Assembly: GCA_040218415.1 (NCBI GenBank)
Contig: JAVJRN010000070.1
Span: 1-64,000 of the forward strand
Length of the DNA stretch: 64,000 bases
Reading direction: 5' to 3'
Source: JAVJRN01 sp040218415
GTDB lineage: Bacteria > Bacteroidota > Bacteroidia > Cytophagales > Cyclobacteriaceae
Part shown: one piece after another, positions 1 through 9,485 of the stretch
Layout: each line of letters opens with the position of its first letter
Position numbering within the stretch: position 1 is the first letter of the stretch
Made by a program: the position numbers and the translations under genes
Notes under the pieces: generated by a model
Databases searched by the model: none
What the model saw: only the letters and a program-made list of their open reading frames with translations
Told to the model about the DNA's origin: nothing

Positions 1-211
1 TAAAATCACCGGCAGCTTGTGCAGATGTTTCCCATTGGTGGATTTTTTGATTAGCGGCTCCATCTTTTGGACGCATATAGGTGTTTTGCGCCTTATTAAT
101 TACATTCTGATAGTCTGTTGCAATCGCTATTTCAAAGGCTGATTGGGCAACAGACTTCTCCAAAAAGAAGCATCCAAAAACGAGGAATAGAATTTTTAAT
201 TGTATTTTCAT
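1..211 (-). CDS. Secreted protein, N-terminal part only (cut by window edge)
   Basis: An open reading frame starts at 211 and runs off the left edge, giving 70 residues with no stop. Residues 1-22 form a clear signal peptide (MKIQLKILFLVFG, then a cleavage-like KSVAQS). The mature start (SAFEIAIATDYQ) and the following ~45 residues match no family I can name. It lies 81 bp downstream of the GH5 gene on the same strand, so it is probably the next member of the same catabolic operon and is exported to the periplasm or beyond. Since the cluster is full of glycan-active proteins, a carbohydrate-related role is a reasonable inference, but nothing in the visible residues proves it. Confidence 0.7.
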   Translation of the reverse strand, partial: MKIQLKILFLVFGCFFLEKSVAQSAFEIAIATDYQNVINKAQNTYMRPKDGAANQKIHQWETSAQAAGDF

Positions 212-292
212 TGTTTTGTTAGTTTAATTGATCTTTAAGAGATATTTACTTTAAAAGCGTGACACAACAGTAGAATTGAATTGCAGTATTAG

Positions 293-1471
293 TTATTGAG
301 CCAACATCGTAGGCACTATATCATTCGTAAAATTATAAGAAGACCCAGAACCTGAAATCAGCCCAAACCAGCCACGATCATCCCATACCGAATATGACAT
401 ATTTTCACTTAAAGTGGTCTCAGCAAAGGTTTTGTAGTAGCCTCGGACTAAATCTGTATTACGTTCTGTTCCAGAGGTGCGTCCCACACCAAACTCTCCA
501 TAGTTGATCGGTACACCCAGAACTTCTGCATGCACAGCCACTTTCTGTATACCTGCGGCAATGCTACTATTGCCAGGAAAAGCTGAGTTGCTGCCTGTCT
601 GACCGCAAAATGCCCAAGGGTTGTAACTGTGTACTTGAATAGATAGATACTTGTCATTGCCTTTGCCGGGAAGGCTGGCAGGCACAGGATATACCTCCTC
701 TATCATCACTTCATTGCCCTGCCCATTTGGCGAAATCATGACTAATCTGGTTTCATTAACACCTCCAGTGGCTCTGATCGCATCGTATCCTACTTGATTG
801 ACCAAACGGGTATAAGCTAGAGCCTGACCGCTGGTAGGGCTTGGCCACTCTCCGTTGCTGCTCCATTCGCCAAGTTTTCCCTCTGGTTCATTGAGTACTT
901 CAAAGATCAGATATGGAGGATAATCTTTGAAATAGGTAGCAATATCGGTCCAGAGAGTTGTAAATTTTTGGTCAAAAGCTGCTGTGCCATCATAGTGATC
1001 TTTGAGCCAATGCTCGTGATGTGTATTGATTACAATGTACATCTCCAGACTCACGGCGTAATCGACAAGCTTTACCAGTTCTTTGAACCGGTCATTTTCA
1101 AAATCTACTTTTCCATTTGTATCGGCAAGATTATCCGAAAAGCGATCCATCCATGTTACTGGTACGCGTACATGCCGCATGCCTGCTTGGTAATAGAGAT
1201 TGATAATCGGACGAATATCTGAAAAAATGGTACTGTTAAGCCCATTATCAAATGTGTTTCCGAGGTTAAACCCTGGCCCCATTTCTGAAATGATTTCATG
1301 TGCTGTTAGCACTTCTGAATCTATCGGCTCTTTTTCCTCTTGTTCTACTTCAGGAGTGGCTGAATCTTCCTCCGAGCATGCAGACATTCCAAGAAACAGG
1401 ATTGAACACAGGAAGAAACTAAACCTAATGAGTATCCTGTTTTTGACTGGTGTAATCTGTTGTTTTTTCAT
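293..1471 (-). CDS. GH5 family endo-glycanase lipoprotein
   Basis: A 392-residue protein with a lipoprotein signal: hydrophobic residues 14-31, then Cys32 in MSAC, followed by an acidic tether. The catalytic domain spans about 55-390 and shows GH5 hallmarks: GPGFNLGNTFD near 65-75, RVPVTW near 102-107, HHEHW near 151-155, LNEPEG with acid/base Glu195, HSYNPW near 281-286, and YGEFGVG with nucleophile Glu326. GH5 enzymes are retaining beta-glycanases (cellulase, mannanase, beta-glucanase and others); the NLGNTFD start is common in endoglucanase-like subfamilies. The acidic tail after the lipid Cys suggests surface display, which I infer rather than see. It sits 31 bp after the CBM6-bearing hydrolase gene, in the same run of genes. 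The family is secure, the substrate is not. Confidence 0.9.
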   Translation of the reverse strand: MKKQQITPVKNRILIRFSFFLCSILFLGMSACSEEDSATPEVEQEEKEPIDSEVLTAHEIISEMGPGFNLGNTFDNGLNSTIFSDIRPIINLYYQAGMRHVRVPVTWMDRFSDNLADTNGKVDFENDRFKELVKLVDYAVSLEMYIVINTHHEHWLKDHYDGTAAFDQKFTTLWTDIATYFKDYPPYLIFEVLNEPEGKLGEWSSNGEWPSPTSGQALAYTRLVNQVGYDAIRATGGVNETRLVMISPNGQGNEVMIEEVYPVPASLPGKGNDKYLSIQVHSYNPWAFCGQTGSNSAFPGNSSIAAGIQKVAVHAEVLGVPINYGEFGVGRTSGTERNTDLVRGYYKTFAETTLSENMSYSVWDDRGWFGLISGSGSSYNFTNDIVPTMLAQ

Positions 1472-1502
1472 TTTTCTAATTGTTAAACTTTTAAACCTGT
1501 TT

Positions 1503-3881
1503 TTACTTCACAAAAAGCTTCTTTTTGAAGACCGCCCCATCCGAAACCGCCTTCACGCAGTAAATTCCTCTGGGCATATCAGTTATTGAGAAACTGGTTT
1601 TTTGTACTTTTTTATAATACTTTTTGTAATGCTGCTTTCCGTTAAGGTCATACATGTAAATGGTCAAATTCGGATACATTTCGGAAAACTCCACCGAGAT
1701 CTCTTTATCTGATTCGTTGTAGTAAATCTTAGATTGATTTGCTTGCGCTGGACTTTTTGGCTGAGCCAAAACACCCACATCAATAAAGTCGATCCAATTA
1801 ATATTGAAGCCAGAGCCTTCAAAAGAGAGTTGTAAAAGTTGATCGGAAGCGTCTTCAAGCATTACATCTTCCAAGTAGATAGTCGTCCATTCTTGCCAAC
1901 CGCCAGTAGATTCTGGAGAAACAAAACCCAAGTCTTGACCTCCAAGATTGAACTTGATTCGCTTGGTGTTATTCTCTGTGCTGTTGCTTGCCGTACGAAT
2001 AGCGATGATGTATTCACCACCTTTAACCGAACCTATGTTATAATTGATCCATTCTTGATCTGTGACATATCCGATATTATATCCACCTCCTTCGTCTGTA
2101 GAAGATTCTAAGTCTACCCATTCTCCAGTGCGGTATTGGCCTCCTCTATTTTCTTCTTCCAGATCGTAATAGCTGATATTTTGACCGCCTTCATTATAAT
2201 CTTCCACTTGCAGTCTGCCGGGTATGTTGTGCGGACCATTGAAACTTACCTGCATTGGAGCTTCGGTAGTAGTGACATTGATCGTTTCTGAATAAGCGGA
2301 CTCACCCAGCGAATTGTAAGCAATCACTCGATAAGTGTAAGCCGTGGATGCCTGTAGATCATTATCTAAAAAGCTGGTGACATTCGCCTCTGCAATACCG
2401 ATGATTTCAAAACTACCTTCAATGCTTTTTTCAACAATATAACCAGTTTCATTGTCGGCATTATCAGTCCAAGAAAGCATGACTTGATCATAAAAAGGGC
2501 TACTTCCCTCAAATCCTGATGGTGCCATAGGCAAGGCTGTTGCCGAACCAATGGCCGTTTCGACAGGCGGAAGTTGATTATCAAAATGATCGCTTGAATA
2601 GCTATGCTTGGTGATCGACTCCCCCTCAAAAACCAGCACATGCGTGGTGCGCTCACCGATAATGTCAGTATAAGAATTATCAAGGCTTCCATTCACATTA
2701 AGTATTACTTCTTCGCCAGTATCAGCCGCCGCATTAAGATGGAGCGTATATTTCAATGGCTTACCGGAATCTCTATTCATGATCATCACACTGGTTTTGG
2801 TGCCATCTTGCGCTCCGTAGATAACGATATCATTATTGGTAGTCGATCCGTCAAGGTAAGAACCTGTAAAATACTTCGCCACAAACTGCATGTGACGGTA
2901 AGAAGATCGAGGGGTCATATTTTCTCCATCGATAAAGCTAAAATCAGTTCCTTGGCGACTTCCGCCATTTTCGAACATACTCCAAGTAGCGGCATAAGTC
3001 GCTTCATATTTCATACACATACCTAAGACACCACCGAACATTTGGCCATTTTCCCAAGTATGCACCACAGAACCACCTTTGGCATTGTACTCGCCGATAC
3101 CCCATTGAAGGGCATCTTCACCTGTCCGGTTATACTGTACGTTGATGGCATCAACCTTGGCTTTACATTTGACAATCGACTCCCTAAAATCCTCAATTCC
3201 TTCGTAAGCCAAGTTGATATTGTCCTCCTGAGGATACCTATGCCAAGATAAACCGTCACAGTAATAATAATTCTGGCCGGGAATTTTGCCCGCTATATCA
3301 TTTGCTCCGCCAAATAAATCATCGATGGCCTCCTCGATATAGTAAGCAAAATCAGGACCGTAGATCTTAATGGTTGGATCAATAGCTTTCATCGCCTCCG
3401 CTATAGGTTTGAAATAGGCTTCTACCAATGGTCCTACCTCTGAGGTCGGTGGTCGGTCGGCTTCTAACCATGGCTCATTACCGATATTCCAAAATTTTAT
3501 AGGTTCCATTTCTCCTGCTAAGTCCACATTGAAATACTTGACCACTGCAGCAGCGGCTGCAGCAGACTGATGCTGTGATACTTGGATAATCGGCTCGGCA
3601 CCAATTCCACGAATCTTTTGAACCCAGCCTAACAGAGTAGCATTACTCGGCATGTTGTCATTAAACCCATTACCACCGATTCGGATCGTTTGTACACCAC
3701 ATTCACCAGTCAATCCCCAAACCTCATCACTAGGATTGGTAAACCACGCATTATTACCGACCAGCATGGGACTGATATCCTGAGACTTTGCCGAATTCGT
3801 GAGTAAAACGAATAAACAAAGGGCCATTAACCTTAGGTGGATTACGAAATCACTTTTTATATATCTGATCAATAGATTCAT
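1503..3881 (-). CDS. Secreted clan GH-A hydrolase with FN3, CBM6 and T9SS tail
   Basis: A 792-residue modular enzyme. Residues 1-33 are a signal peptide ending near AKSQ. Residues 38-430 look like a clan GH-A TIM barrel: FWNIGNEPW carries a candidate acid/base Glu136 and WGIGEYN a candidate nucleophile Glu264. Residues 455-540 are an FN3-like module (APSGFEG, YIVEKS, YTYRVIAYNS). Residues 552-690 are a CBM6-like module (PGRLQVEDYN, YVTDQEWINY, NINWIDF). The last ~80 residues form a T9SS type A sorting domain (MYDLNGKQ, MPRGIYCVKA, KKLFVK). I cannot fix the GH family; GH39, GH44, GH51 or agarase-type families are possible. CBM6 modules in marine bacteria often bind agarose, xylan or beta-glucan. 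T9SS export puts it at the cell surface or outside. It starts 7 bp after the GH2 stop, so it is co-transcribed with it. Confidence 0.8.
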   Translation of the reverse strand: MNLLIRYIKSDFVIHLRLMALCLFVLLTNSAKSQDISPMLVGNNAWFTNPSDEVWGLTGECGVQTIRIGGNGFNDNMPSNATLLGWVQKIRGIGAEPIIQVSQHQSAAAAAAVVKYFNVDLAGEMEPIKFWNIGNEPWLEADRPPTSEVGPLVEAYFKPIAEAMKAIDPTIKIYGPDFAYYIEEAIDDLFGGANDIAGKIPGQNYYYCDGLSWHRYPQEDNINLAYEGIEDFRESIVKCKAKVDAINVQYNRTGEDALQWGIGEYNAKGGSVVHTWENGQMFGGVLGMCMKYEATYAATWSMFENGGSRQGTDFSFIDGENMTPRSSYRHMQFVAKYFTGSYLDGSTTNNDIVIYGAQDGTKTSVMIMNRDSGKPLKYTLHLNAAADTGEEVILNVNGSLDNSYTDIIGERTTHVLVFEGESITKHSYSSDHFDNQLPPVETAIGSATALPMAPSGFEGSSPFYDQVMLSWTDNADNETGYIVEKSIEGSFEIIGIAEANVTSFLDNDLQASTAYTYRVIAYNSLGESAYSETINVTTTEAPMQVSFNGPHNIPGRLQVEDYNEGGQNISYYDLEEENRGGQYRTGEWVDLESSTDEGGGYNIGYVTDQEWINYNIGSVKGGEYIIAIRTASNSTENNTKRIKFNLGGQDLGFVSPESTGGWQEWTTIYLEDVMLEDASDQLLQLSFEGSGFNINWIDFIDVGVLAQPKSPAQANQSKIYYNESDKEISVEFSEMYPNLTIYMYDLNGKQHYKKYYKKVQKTSFSITDMPRGIYCVKAVSDGAVFKKKLFVK

Positions 3882-3888
3882 TTCTGTA

Positions 3889-5694
3889 TTATTTGTTTTC
3901 GTTGAGGTAGTAATCTTGTAGCGTGTAGAATGCTTTCTTTTTCATGCCTTGTTCTGAAATCAACCCTTTCCTATTGAAGTCACCTTGAATTCTTCTCAAA
4001 TGCCTTCTGGCAGATCGGAAATCCATCAAAATCCATGGTGAAGCACCGGCTAAAAAATCGATATTTCGCATCATTTCGATGTTGTTTTCATATACACTGA
4101 CTTGGTATTCTTCTGTCCAGCGCTCGTTGATTTCTCCGTGTAAACCTTGTAGCGCTCCGCCACCCACTTCGCTCATGATCATCGGTTTGTTAAAATCAGT
4201 CGCCCATCTAATAGCTCCACAATCTTCAGGATCTACCGAGTACCAGCCACAGTAATTATTAATTCCAATTACATCCACTACCTCGCCCAATGGATCTTCG
4301 ATAAACTTGGCGCCATCTCTAAAACCTTGCGTATCCAGTGCTGCTGTGATCAATCTGGTTGGGTCGAGCTTTCTTGCGTGAGCCGCCAAGTTGGTCAAAA
4401 ATGAAAGTCTTGGTGCTCCTTCTGGCGTTTCGTTAGCCACAGACCAGAGAACAACAGCTGCTCTGTTCTTGTCACGCGAAATCATCTCTGTCAGCTGATT
4501 CTGCGCATTAGCATAAGTATCTTCATTTCCGAAAAGTACCGTCCAATAAACAGGAATCTCCGACCAAACTAGAAAACCCATCTTCTCAGCCTCACGAACC
4601 ATTGCCTCACTGTGTGGGTAATGTGCGAGTCTGATGAAATTGCAACCTAATTCTTTAGCCCATTTCAATAATATGCGGCATTCTTCTTCTGATACTACTC
4701 GTCCCGTTTTGAATGGTGCTTCCTCGTGAATGCTGATGCCCTTGAGGAAAATCTCTTTTCCATTGAGTAATATTTTTGAACCCTGAGTCTGAATGGTTCT
4801 GAAGCCAATCTGATCAGTGACTGAATTCGCTCCAGCACTGATTTTTACATTATACAATTTAGGATTCGTTGGGCTCCAAAGTGTTGGCTTTGACTTGAAT
4901 GAAAAAGAAGCGATTCCGTTTCTCAATACCACATCGACCGACTTTTTGAGTTCTGGTATTTCTACTTTTACCAACTGACCATCAGTGGCATTTTTCACAG
5001 CCACCCACCCTTCGATCGTATTGGTGGTGCCTTTGGCTAACTGCACCAAATAATCGCTGATGTGAGTTTTTGGTGTGGTAATCAAATGAACCGATCGGGT
5101 AATTCCTCCATAGTTCCACCAGTCGGTATTGATGGTTGGGATGGCTTCACGCATTCTTTTATTATCCACTTTCACAATTACCCAATTGTTTCCTTTTATC
5201 AGTTTATCAGTGACATCAAACTGGAAAGGCGTGTAACCGCCGAGGTGGTTTCCTAGCTTCTCCCCGTTGAGATAGACCGTAGCTTCGTAGTTGATCGCCT
5301 CGAAGTAGAGGTAGTTGATCTCATTGTTAGCTGCTACAAAATCAAAATTCTTTTTGTACCAAACCGTGCCTTCATAGTAGTACAGCTTCTCTTTCTGAGT
5401 ATTCCAATCCCCAGGAACCATCAACTGCCAGTCGGTATCAAAATCATACTCTATGAGATCTGTTGGCTTTTTCATTTTCGCATTCTCAAAATAACCGTTT
5501 GGCTTTTCGGTGTAGCGATGGCTGTAAAAACCGTTTTCCAATGGATCGACGATAATCTCCCATTGGCCATTCAAAGTCATTCGTTCTCTAGCCTCAATAT
5601 TTTGTAAGAGATCGGCAAATTTTTCTGACTGTGCGCTTATCGATCCGCAAAGCAAGGAGAGTAGAATAATCAGTATTGTTTTTGAGTTTTTCAT
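3889..5694 (-). CDS. GH2 beta-galactosidase/beta-glucuronidase-like enzyme
   Basis: 601 residues, about the size of classical beta-glucuronidase. A signal peptide (1-21, ending ISAQ) predicts export to the periplasm. The N-terminal jelly-roll sugar-binding domain is at about 35-205 (NGQWEIIVDP, GTVWYKK, YLNGEKLGNHLGGYTPF, NYGGITRSV), an immunoglobulin-like domain at about 206-305, and the TIM barrel at about 306-600. The barrel has KGISIHEE, FIRLAHYP, SVANETPEG with acid/base Glu422, and IMSEVGGG with nucleophile Glu509. GH2 enzymes remove terminal beta-galactosyl, glucuronosyl or mannosyl units with retention. It probably trims oligosaccharides released by the surface endo-enzymes encoded beside it. 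It starts 21 bp after the sugar dehydrogenase stop. Family assignment is firm; the sugar removed is not. Confidence 0.9.
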   Translation of the reverse strand: MKNSKTILIILLSLLCGSISAQSEKFADLLQNIEARERMTLNGQWEIIVDPLENGFYSHRYTEKPNGYFENAKMKKPTDLIEYDFDTDWQLMVPGDWNTQKEKLYYYEGTVWYKKNFDFVAANNEINYLYFEAINYEATVYLNGEKLGNHLGGYTPFQFDVTDKLIKGNNWVIVKVDNKRMREAIPTINTDWWNYGGITRSVHLITTPKTHISDYLVQLAKGTTNTIEGWVAVKNATDGQLVKVEIPELKKSVDVVLRNGIASFSFKSKPTLWSPTNPKLYNVKISAGANSVTDQIGFRTIQTQGSKILLNGKEIFLKGISIHEEAPFKTGRVVSEEECRILLKWAKELGCNFIRLAHYPHSEAMVREAEKMGFLVWSEIPVYWTVLFGNEDTYANAQNQLTEMISRDKNRAAVVLWSVANETPEGAPRLSFLTNLAAHARKLDPTRLITAALDTQGFRDGAKFIEDPLGEVVDVIGINNYCGWYSVDPEDCGAIRWATDFNKPMIMSEVGGGALQGLHGEINERWTEEYQVSVYENNIEMMRNIDFLAGASPWILMDFRSARRHLRRIQGDFNRKGLISEQGMKKKAFYTLQDYYLNENK

Positions 5695-5715
5695 TTAGAA
5701 TGTTCTTCAGTGTTT

Positions 5716-7209
5716 TTATAAAGTCTGGTTATTAATTGGCATCAGCCTAAATACAAAGCCAGGATGCTCCACCGCCACGTAGATGTAGCCATCAGGACCT
5801 TGTTTTACATTTCTCAATCGGCCAATGTTCTTCATTAAGGTTTCCTCTCCTACTACTTTGTTTCCATCCATAATACATCGATTGAGGTATTTGAACCGTA
5901 GCGATCCGACGAGAATATCTCCCTTCCACTCAGGATAGATATCCGAATTGACGAAAGTCATTCCGCAAGGAGCAATGGATGGCACCCAATAATGAACGGG
6001 TTGCTCCATGCCTTCCTTTTCCAACAAATTGGTGAAAGTGGTGCCATCATAGTTGATTCCGTAAGAGATGACAGGCCAGCCGTAGTTCAGGCCAGCTTTG
6101 ACAATGTTGAGTTCATCGCCTCCTCTTGGACCGTGCTCATGTGACCACATGATATCTGTGTTGGTATTGTAGGTGAGCCCTTGCGCATTTCTATGTCCAT
6201 AAGTGTAAATACTTGCGATAGCCTTAGGATCATTAACAAATGGATTGTCGTCAGGGATGCGACCATCGTCGTACATTCTATGGATTTTGCCCATCGCGTT
6301 TTCTAGCGTTTGAGGATTTACTTTTTGATTGGCTCGATCACTTGCCGTGAAAAACAAATAACCGTCTTTGTCAAATGCGAACCTCGATCCATAATGCCAC
6401 TTGGCTTTAGAATATGGCGTTCCCTTGAATAGGTTCAGCGATTCAGTGAGCTCGTCATTCTTGAAAGTGTATCTGTTGATGGCCGTGCCGGAAAGTGTAT
6501 CGCCTTTCTCCACTTTATAATCTGAGTAGCTGATGTACAACCAGCCATTCTTTTCAAAATATGGGTGTAAAATGACATCCAACAATCCGCCCTGCACATC
6601 ATCTCTGACTTTTGGTGTGCCTTTCACGACCGTCTTCTTCCCAGACGCATCTACTCGATAGAGCCTGCCGCTTTTTTCTGTAACCAAAAGATCTCCCGAT
6701 GGCAGAAAGTCCATTCCCCAAGGAATCGTCATGCCTGAAACCACTGTATCTAGGCTGAAGGTTAAAGCTTCCGTCCTGAAGGTGTCAGACGCAAGCTTGA
6801 TCTCTTCAAACCCGTATTGCTCCACCTGCTCTATTCCTTTCAAAATGTAGTCTGCCATTTCACCGATCTGCTCACCAGTGAAGACCGCTCCCCACTTCGG
6901 CATGCCCGCATCTGCAAAACCATTGGTAATGGATAGCATGAGGCTGTCTTTCATTTTGCCATGCTTCCAACTACGATCTGCGAAAGCCAGCATTTGCTCT
7001 CCATGACAGCCCGAGCAATAAGTTTGGTAAAGTGCAGCCGACCTAATATCCGCGCTATCAAGTACAGCTTCTATAGAGTGTTCACTCTCACTTCGGGCTT
7101 TTTGAGGTGAACTACAACTCACAGTGATGACTGCCAAAAGACATAAGCTGGTAAATACTGACGCTAAGTTTTTCACCTTCATTTTTTCTTTAAAATAATC
7201 CCTTCTCAC
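5716..7209 (-). CDS. PQQ-type aldose (sugar) dehydrogenase with cytochrome c domain
   Basis: 497 residues with two redox modules. The signal is lipoprotein-like: a start at Met10 gives a tidy hydrophobic segment and Cys32 in VSCSS. Residues 55-130 are a cytochrome c domain with CSGCH at 65-69 and a likely axial Met103 in GMPKW. Residues 145-490 are a soluble-glucose-dehydrogenase/sorbosone-dehydrogenase beta-propeller (IPWGMDFLPSGDLLVTEK, HPYFEKNGWLY, YGHRNAQGL, WSHEHGPRGGDELN, YGWPVISYG). Known relatives oxidise aldoses at C1 to lactones using PQQ and pass electrons to a haem; the fused haem here would be the acceptor. Such an enzyme inside a hydrolase operon suggests extracytoplasmic oxidation of released sugars. 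The PQQ supply is not visible in this window. It lies 12 bp after the GH3 stop. Confidence 0.85.
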   Translation of the reverse strand: MRRDYFKEKMKVKNLASVFTSLCLLAVITVSCSSPQKARSESEHSIEAVLDSADIRSAALYQTYCSGCHGEQMLAFADRSWKHGKMKDSLMLSITNGFADAGMPKWGAVFTGEQIGEMADYILKGIEQVEQYGFEEIKLASDTFRTEALTFSLDTVVSGMTIPWGMDFLPSGDLLVTEKSGRLYRVDASGKKTVVKGTPKVRDDVQGGLLDVILHPYFEKNGWLYISYSDYKVEKGDTLSGTAINRYTFKNDELTESLNLFKGTPYSKAKWHYGSRFAFDKDGYLFFTASDRANQKVNPQTLENAMGKIHRMYDDGRIPDDNPFVNDPKAIASIYTYGHRNAQGLTYNTNTDIMWSHEHGPRGGDELNIVKAGLNYGWPVISYGINYDGTTFTNLLEKEGMEQPVHYWVPSIAPCGMTFVNSDIYPEWKGDILVGSLRFKYLNRCIMDGNKVVGEETLMKNIGRLRNVKQGPDGYIYVAVEHPGFVFRLMPINNQTL

Positions 7210-7221
7210 TCGTTTTATACT

Positions 7222-9423
7222 TTAGTCGATGATTTCAAATTCCATTCGTTGGCCATTGACTTCCACGAAGTATTGACCGGACTCTAAGTGCTTTTTTCCA
7301 TACTTATCGTAAAAGAAAAGGTCTCGTTCAGGGACTATTTCAAACTCATAAGCCACTTTTTCACCAGACTTTATTGGTTTCTTTTCGAAGTATTTGAGCT
7401 CTTTGATTGGTCTTGAAATAGATGCCACAGGATCGGAAATAAACCAGAGTACCGCTTCTTTTCCATCAACTCCACCTGTATTCGTTACTTCAACTGATGC
7501 GGTAATTTTCCCGTGTTTGGCGATTTGTGTAGCGGATAACCTTGGTTCGCTGTACGCATAATTGGTGTAGCTCAGCCCATGACCAAAAGTGTAAAGTGGG
7601 TCTTTGGAAACATCTTGGTAGTATCCCATCGGTCGGGCTGGGTTTCGCTGGTTGTAATGAATCGGAATTTGGCCAGTGACCAAAGGAAAAGTAATTGACA
7701 GCTTGCCCGAGGGATTGTATCTACCCGATAGTATCCCAGCGACTGCTGGCCCACCCATCGTTCCGGGTTGCCACATTTCTAAGATGGCGTCCGCCAATGG
7801 CTCCAGACGCTTAAGCTCCAACGGTCTTCCATTAGATAATATCAGTACCAGAGGTTTGTTGAGCTTGGACAACTCAAGCACCAAACGTTCCTGAATCTCA
7901 GGTAGTGCCAACGTGGAGCGTACTCCGTTCTCCCCACTCCAATTTCTTTTTTCTCCTAAAAATATAGTGATGATATCTGAAGACTTTGCGGCCTCTATGG
8001 CTGGACCAAATCCAGATTCATCATTTCCGTCAAAGTCACAGCCTTTTGCGTAAAAAAGGTCTTTCGTATCTCCAAATTCCTTGATGAGCCCATCATAAAT
8101 AGACGTCACATCTTTGGGATCACCGTGCCCTTCCCAGAAGCCCATGATGTGATAGTGATCCTTAGCCATTGGACCAATCACCGCTATTCTCTTATGGCTA
8201 GCTCTAATCGGTAAAAGTCCAACTTCATTTTTGAGTAAAACCATAGACTCTGAGGCGATCTCCTCGGCGAAAGCCAAATCTGCAGGCTGTAGATAGCGCT
8301 CCGCTTCTGGAAGCTCCTCTACGTATGGTTGATCAAAAAGCCCTAATCTAAATTTCACGCGAAGTATTCTCCTAACAGCTTCATCCACAGTAGCCATGGT
8401 GACTTTACCCTCTTCTACCAACTCGGCCAAATGATCCAAGTACACATCGTCCACCATGTCCATCTCTACACCGGCATTGATTGCCTTTAGCCCAGCTTCT
8501 TTTCTATCCGCCGCTACGCCCTGATCTACAATGTTTCGGATCGATCCCCAATCGGAAACCACAAAGCCATCGTGTCCCCATTTCTCTTTCAGCACTTCAG
8601 TAAGCGTGTAGTAATTGGCGGAAGCCGGGACACCTGTCATGTCATTGAAACCGCTCATCACAGTGGCAGCACCAGCAGCAATTCCCGCTTCATACGGCGG
8701 CATGAAAGTCTCCCAAAGGGTCTGATCAGACACGTCGCTGTAGTGGTAATCTCTTCCGCCTTCCGACAAACTGTAACCCACATAATGCTTCATACAAGCT
8801 GCAATCGTGTATTTATCAGCCAAGTTATTTCCTTGATAGCCCTCAATTGCCGCCACTGCAAACGCTGAATTAGCATAAGGATCTTCACCATATGACTCTG
8901 AGACTCTGCCCCATCGCGGATCACGTGCTACATCGACCATCGGGGAAAACGTCCAATCTACGCCAGCGATTTGGCATTCTCTGGCAGTGATTTCACATGA
9001 CTTTTTGACTAAATCAATATTCCATGAGGATGACTGTGCGAGTGGAATTGGGAAAACAGTTTTGAATCCATGGATCGCATCGAACCCGTGAATAATCGGT
9101 ATTCCCAAACGCGATTCTTCCATCGCCTTTTTCTGAATATCGTTTCGGAAGGCTGGGTTCGTGCTTCGGTAGATCAGCGAGCCAATTTCTGGTTTTACCT
9201 TTTTCTTAGAATCATTGATGTTGTTCGGATTGGCATTTTTACCATAGGTCCATTGGGTCATTTGCATTACCTTTTCTTCCAAAGTCATCCGCCCCAAAAG
9301 ATCTTCTATCCTTTTGTCGATTGGCGCTTCTGCATCTTTATAGGAAAGGGTTTTCTCTTGCTGGCATGCGCCAAAAAGTAGAATCAAAAAGGTAAGAAGT
9401 AAGCTATTTTTCACGTGATTCAT
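7222..9423 (-). CDS. bglX: GH3 beta-glucosidase-type exo-hydrolase (BglX-like), lipoprotein
   Basis: I start this at 9423 because that Met opens a clean lipoprotein signal (MNHVKNSLLLTF, then LFGAC); the frame stays open 18 codons further to 9477. Counting from 9477, the lipid Cys is residue 38. The N-terminal GH3 barrel (about 55-390) shows RWGRVSESYGEDP, KHYVGYS and GFVVSDWGS with nucleophile Asp309. The C-terminal GH3 alpha/beta sandwich (about 410-620) shows VLLKNE and GRPLELKRL, and an FnIII-like domain closes the protein (YTFGHGLSYT onwards). These are the standard three domains of BglX-type enzymes, which release terminal beta-linked glucose, xylose or related sugars. The general acid of GH3 is not conserved enough for me to place. 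It is embedded in the same compact operon. Confidence 0.88.
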   Translation of the reverse strand: MNHVKNSLLLTFLILLFGACQQEKTLSYKDAEAPIDKRIEDLLGRMTLEEKVMQMTQWTYGKNANPNNINDSKKKVKPEIGSLIYRSTNPAFRNDIQKKAMEESRLGIPIIHGFDAIHGFKTVFPIPLAQSSSWNIDLVKKSCEITARECQIAGVDWTFSPMVDVARDPRWGRVSESYGEDPYANSAFAVAAIEGYQGNNLADKYTIAACMKHYVGYSLSEGGRDYHYSDVSDQTLWETFMPPYEAGIAAGAATVMSGFNDMTGVPASANYYTLTEVLKEKWGHDGFVVSDWGSIRNIVDQGVAADRKEAGLKAINAGVEMDMVDDVYLDHLAELVEEGKVTMATVDEAVRRILRVKFRLGLFDQPYVEELPEAERYLQPADLAFAEEIASESMVLLKNEVGLLPIRASHKRIAVIGPMAKDHYHIMGFWEGHGDPKDVTSIYDGLIKEFGDTKDLFYAKGCDFDGNDESGFGPAIEAAKSSDIITIFLGEKRNWSGENGVRSTLALPEIQERLVLELSKLNKPLVLILSNGRPLELKRLEPLADAILEMWQPGTMGGPAVAGILSGRYNPSGKLSITFPLVTGQIPIHYNQRNPARPMGYYQDVSKDPLYTFGHGLSYTNYAYSEPRLSATQIAKHGKITASVEVTNTGGVDGKEAVLWFISDPVASISRPIKELKYFEKKPIKSGEKVAYEFEIVPERDLFFYDKYGKKHLESGQYFVEVNGQRMEFEIID

Positions 9424-9485
9424 TAAAATTTCTACTAATCTATTTTTGGTTTGATACTTTGAAATAAGTTGGTCCATTTGTTTTA

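Noticed and set aside
9424..9477. The longer start of the GH3 gene
   Set aside because: The added 18 residues carry no export signal, whereas the internal Met opens a clean lipoprotein signal peptide.
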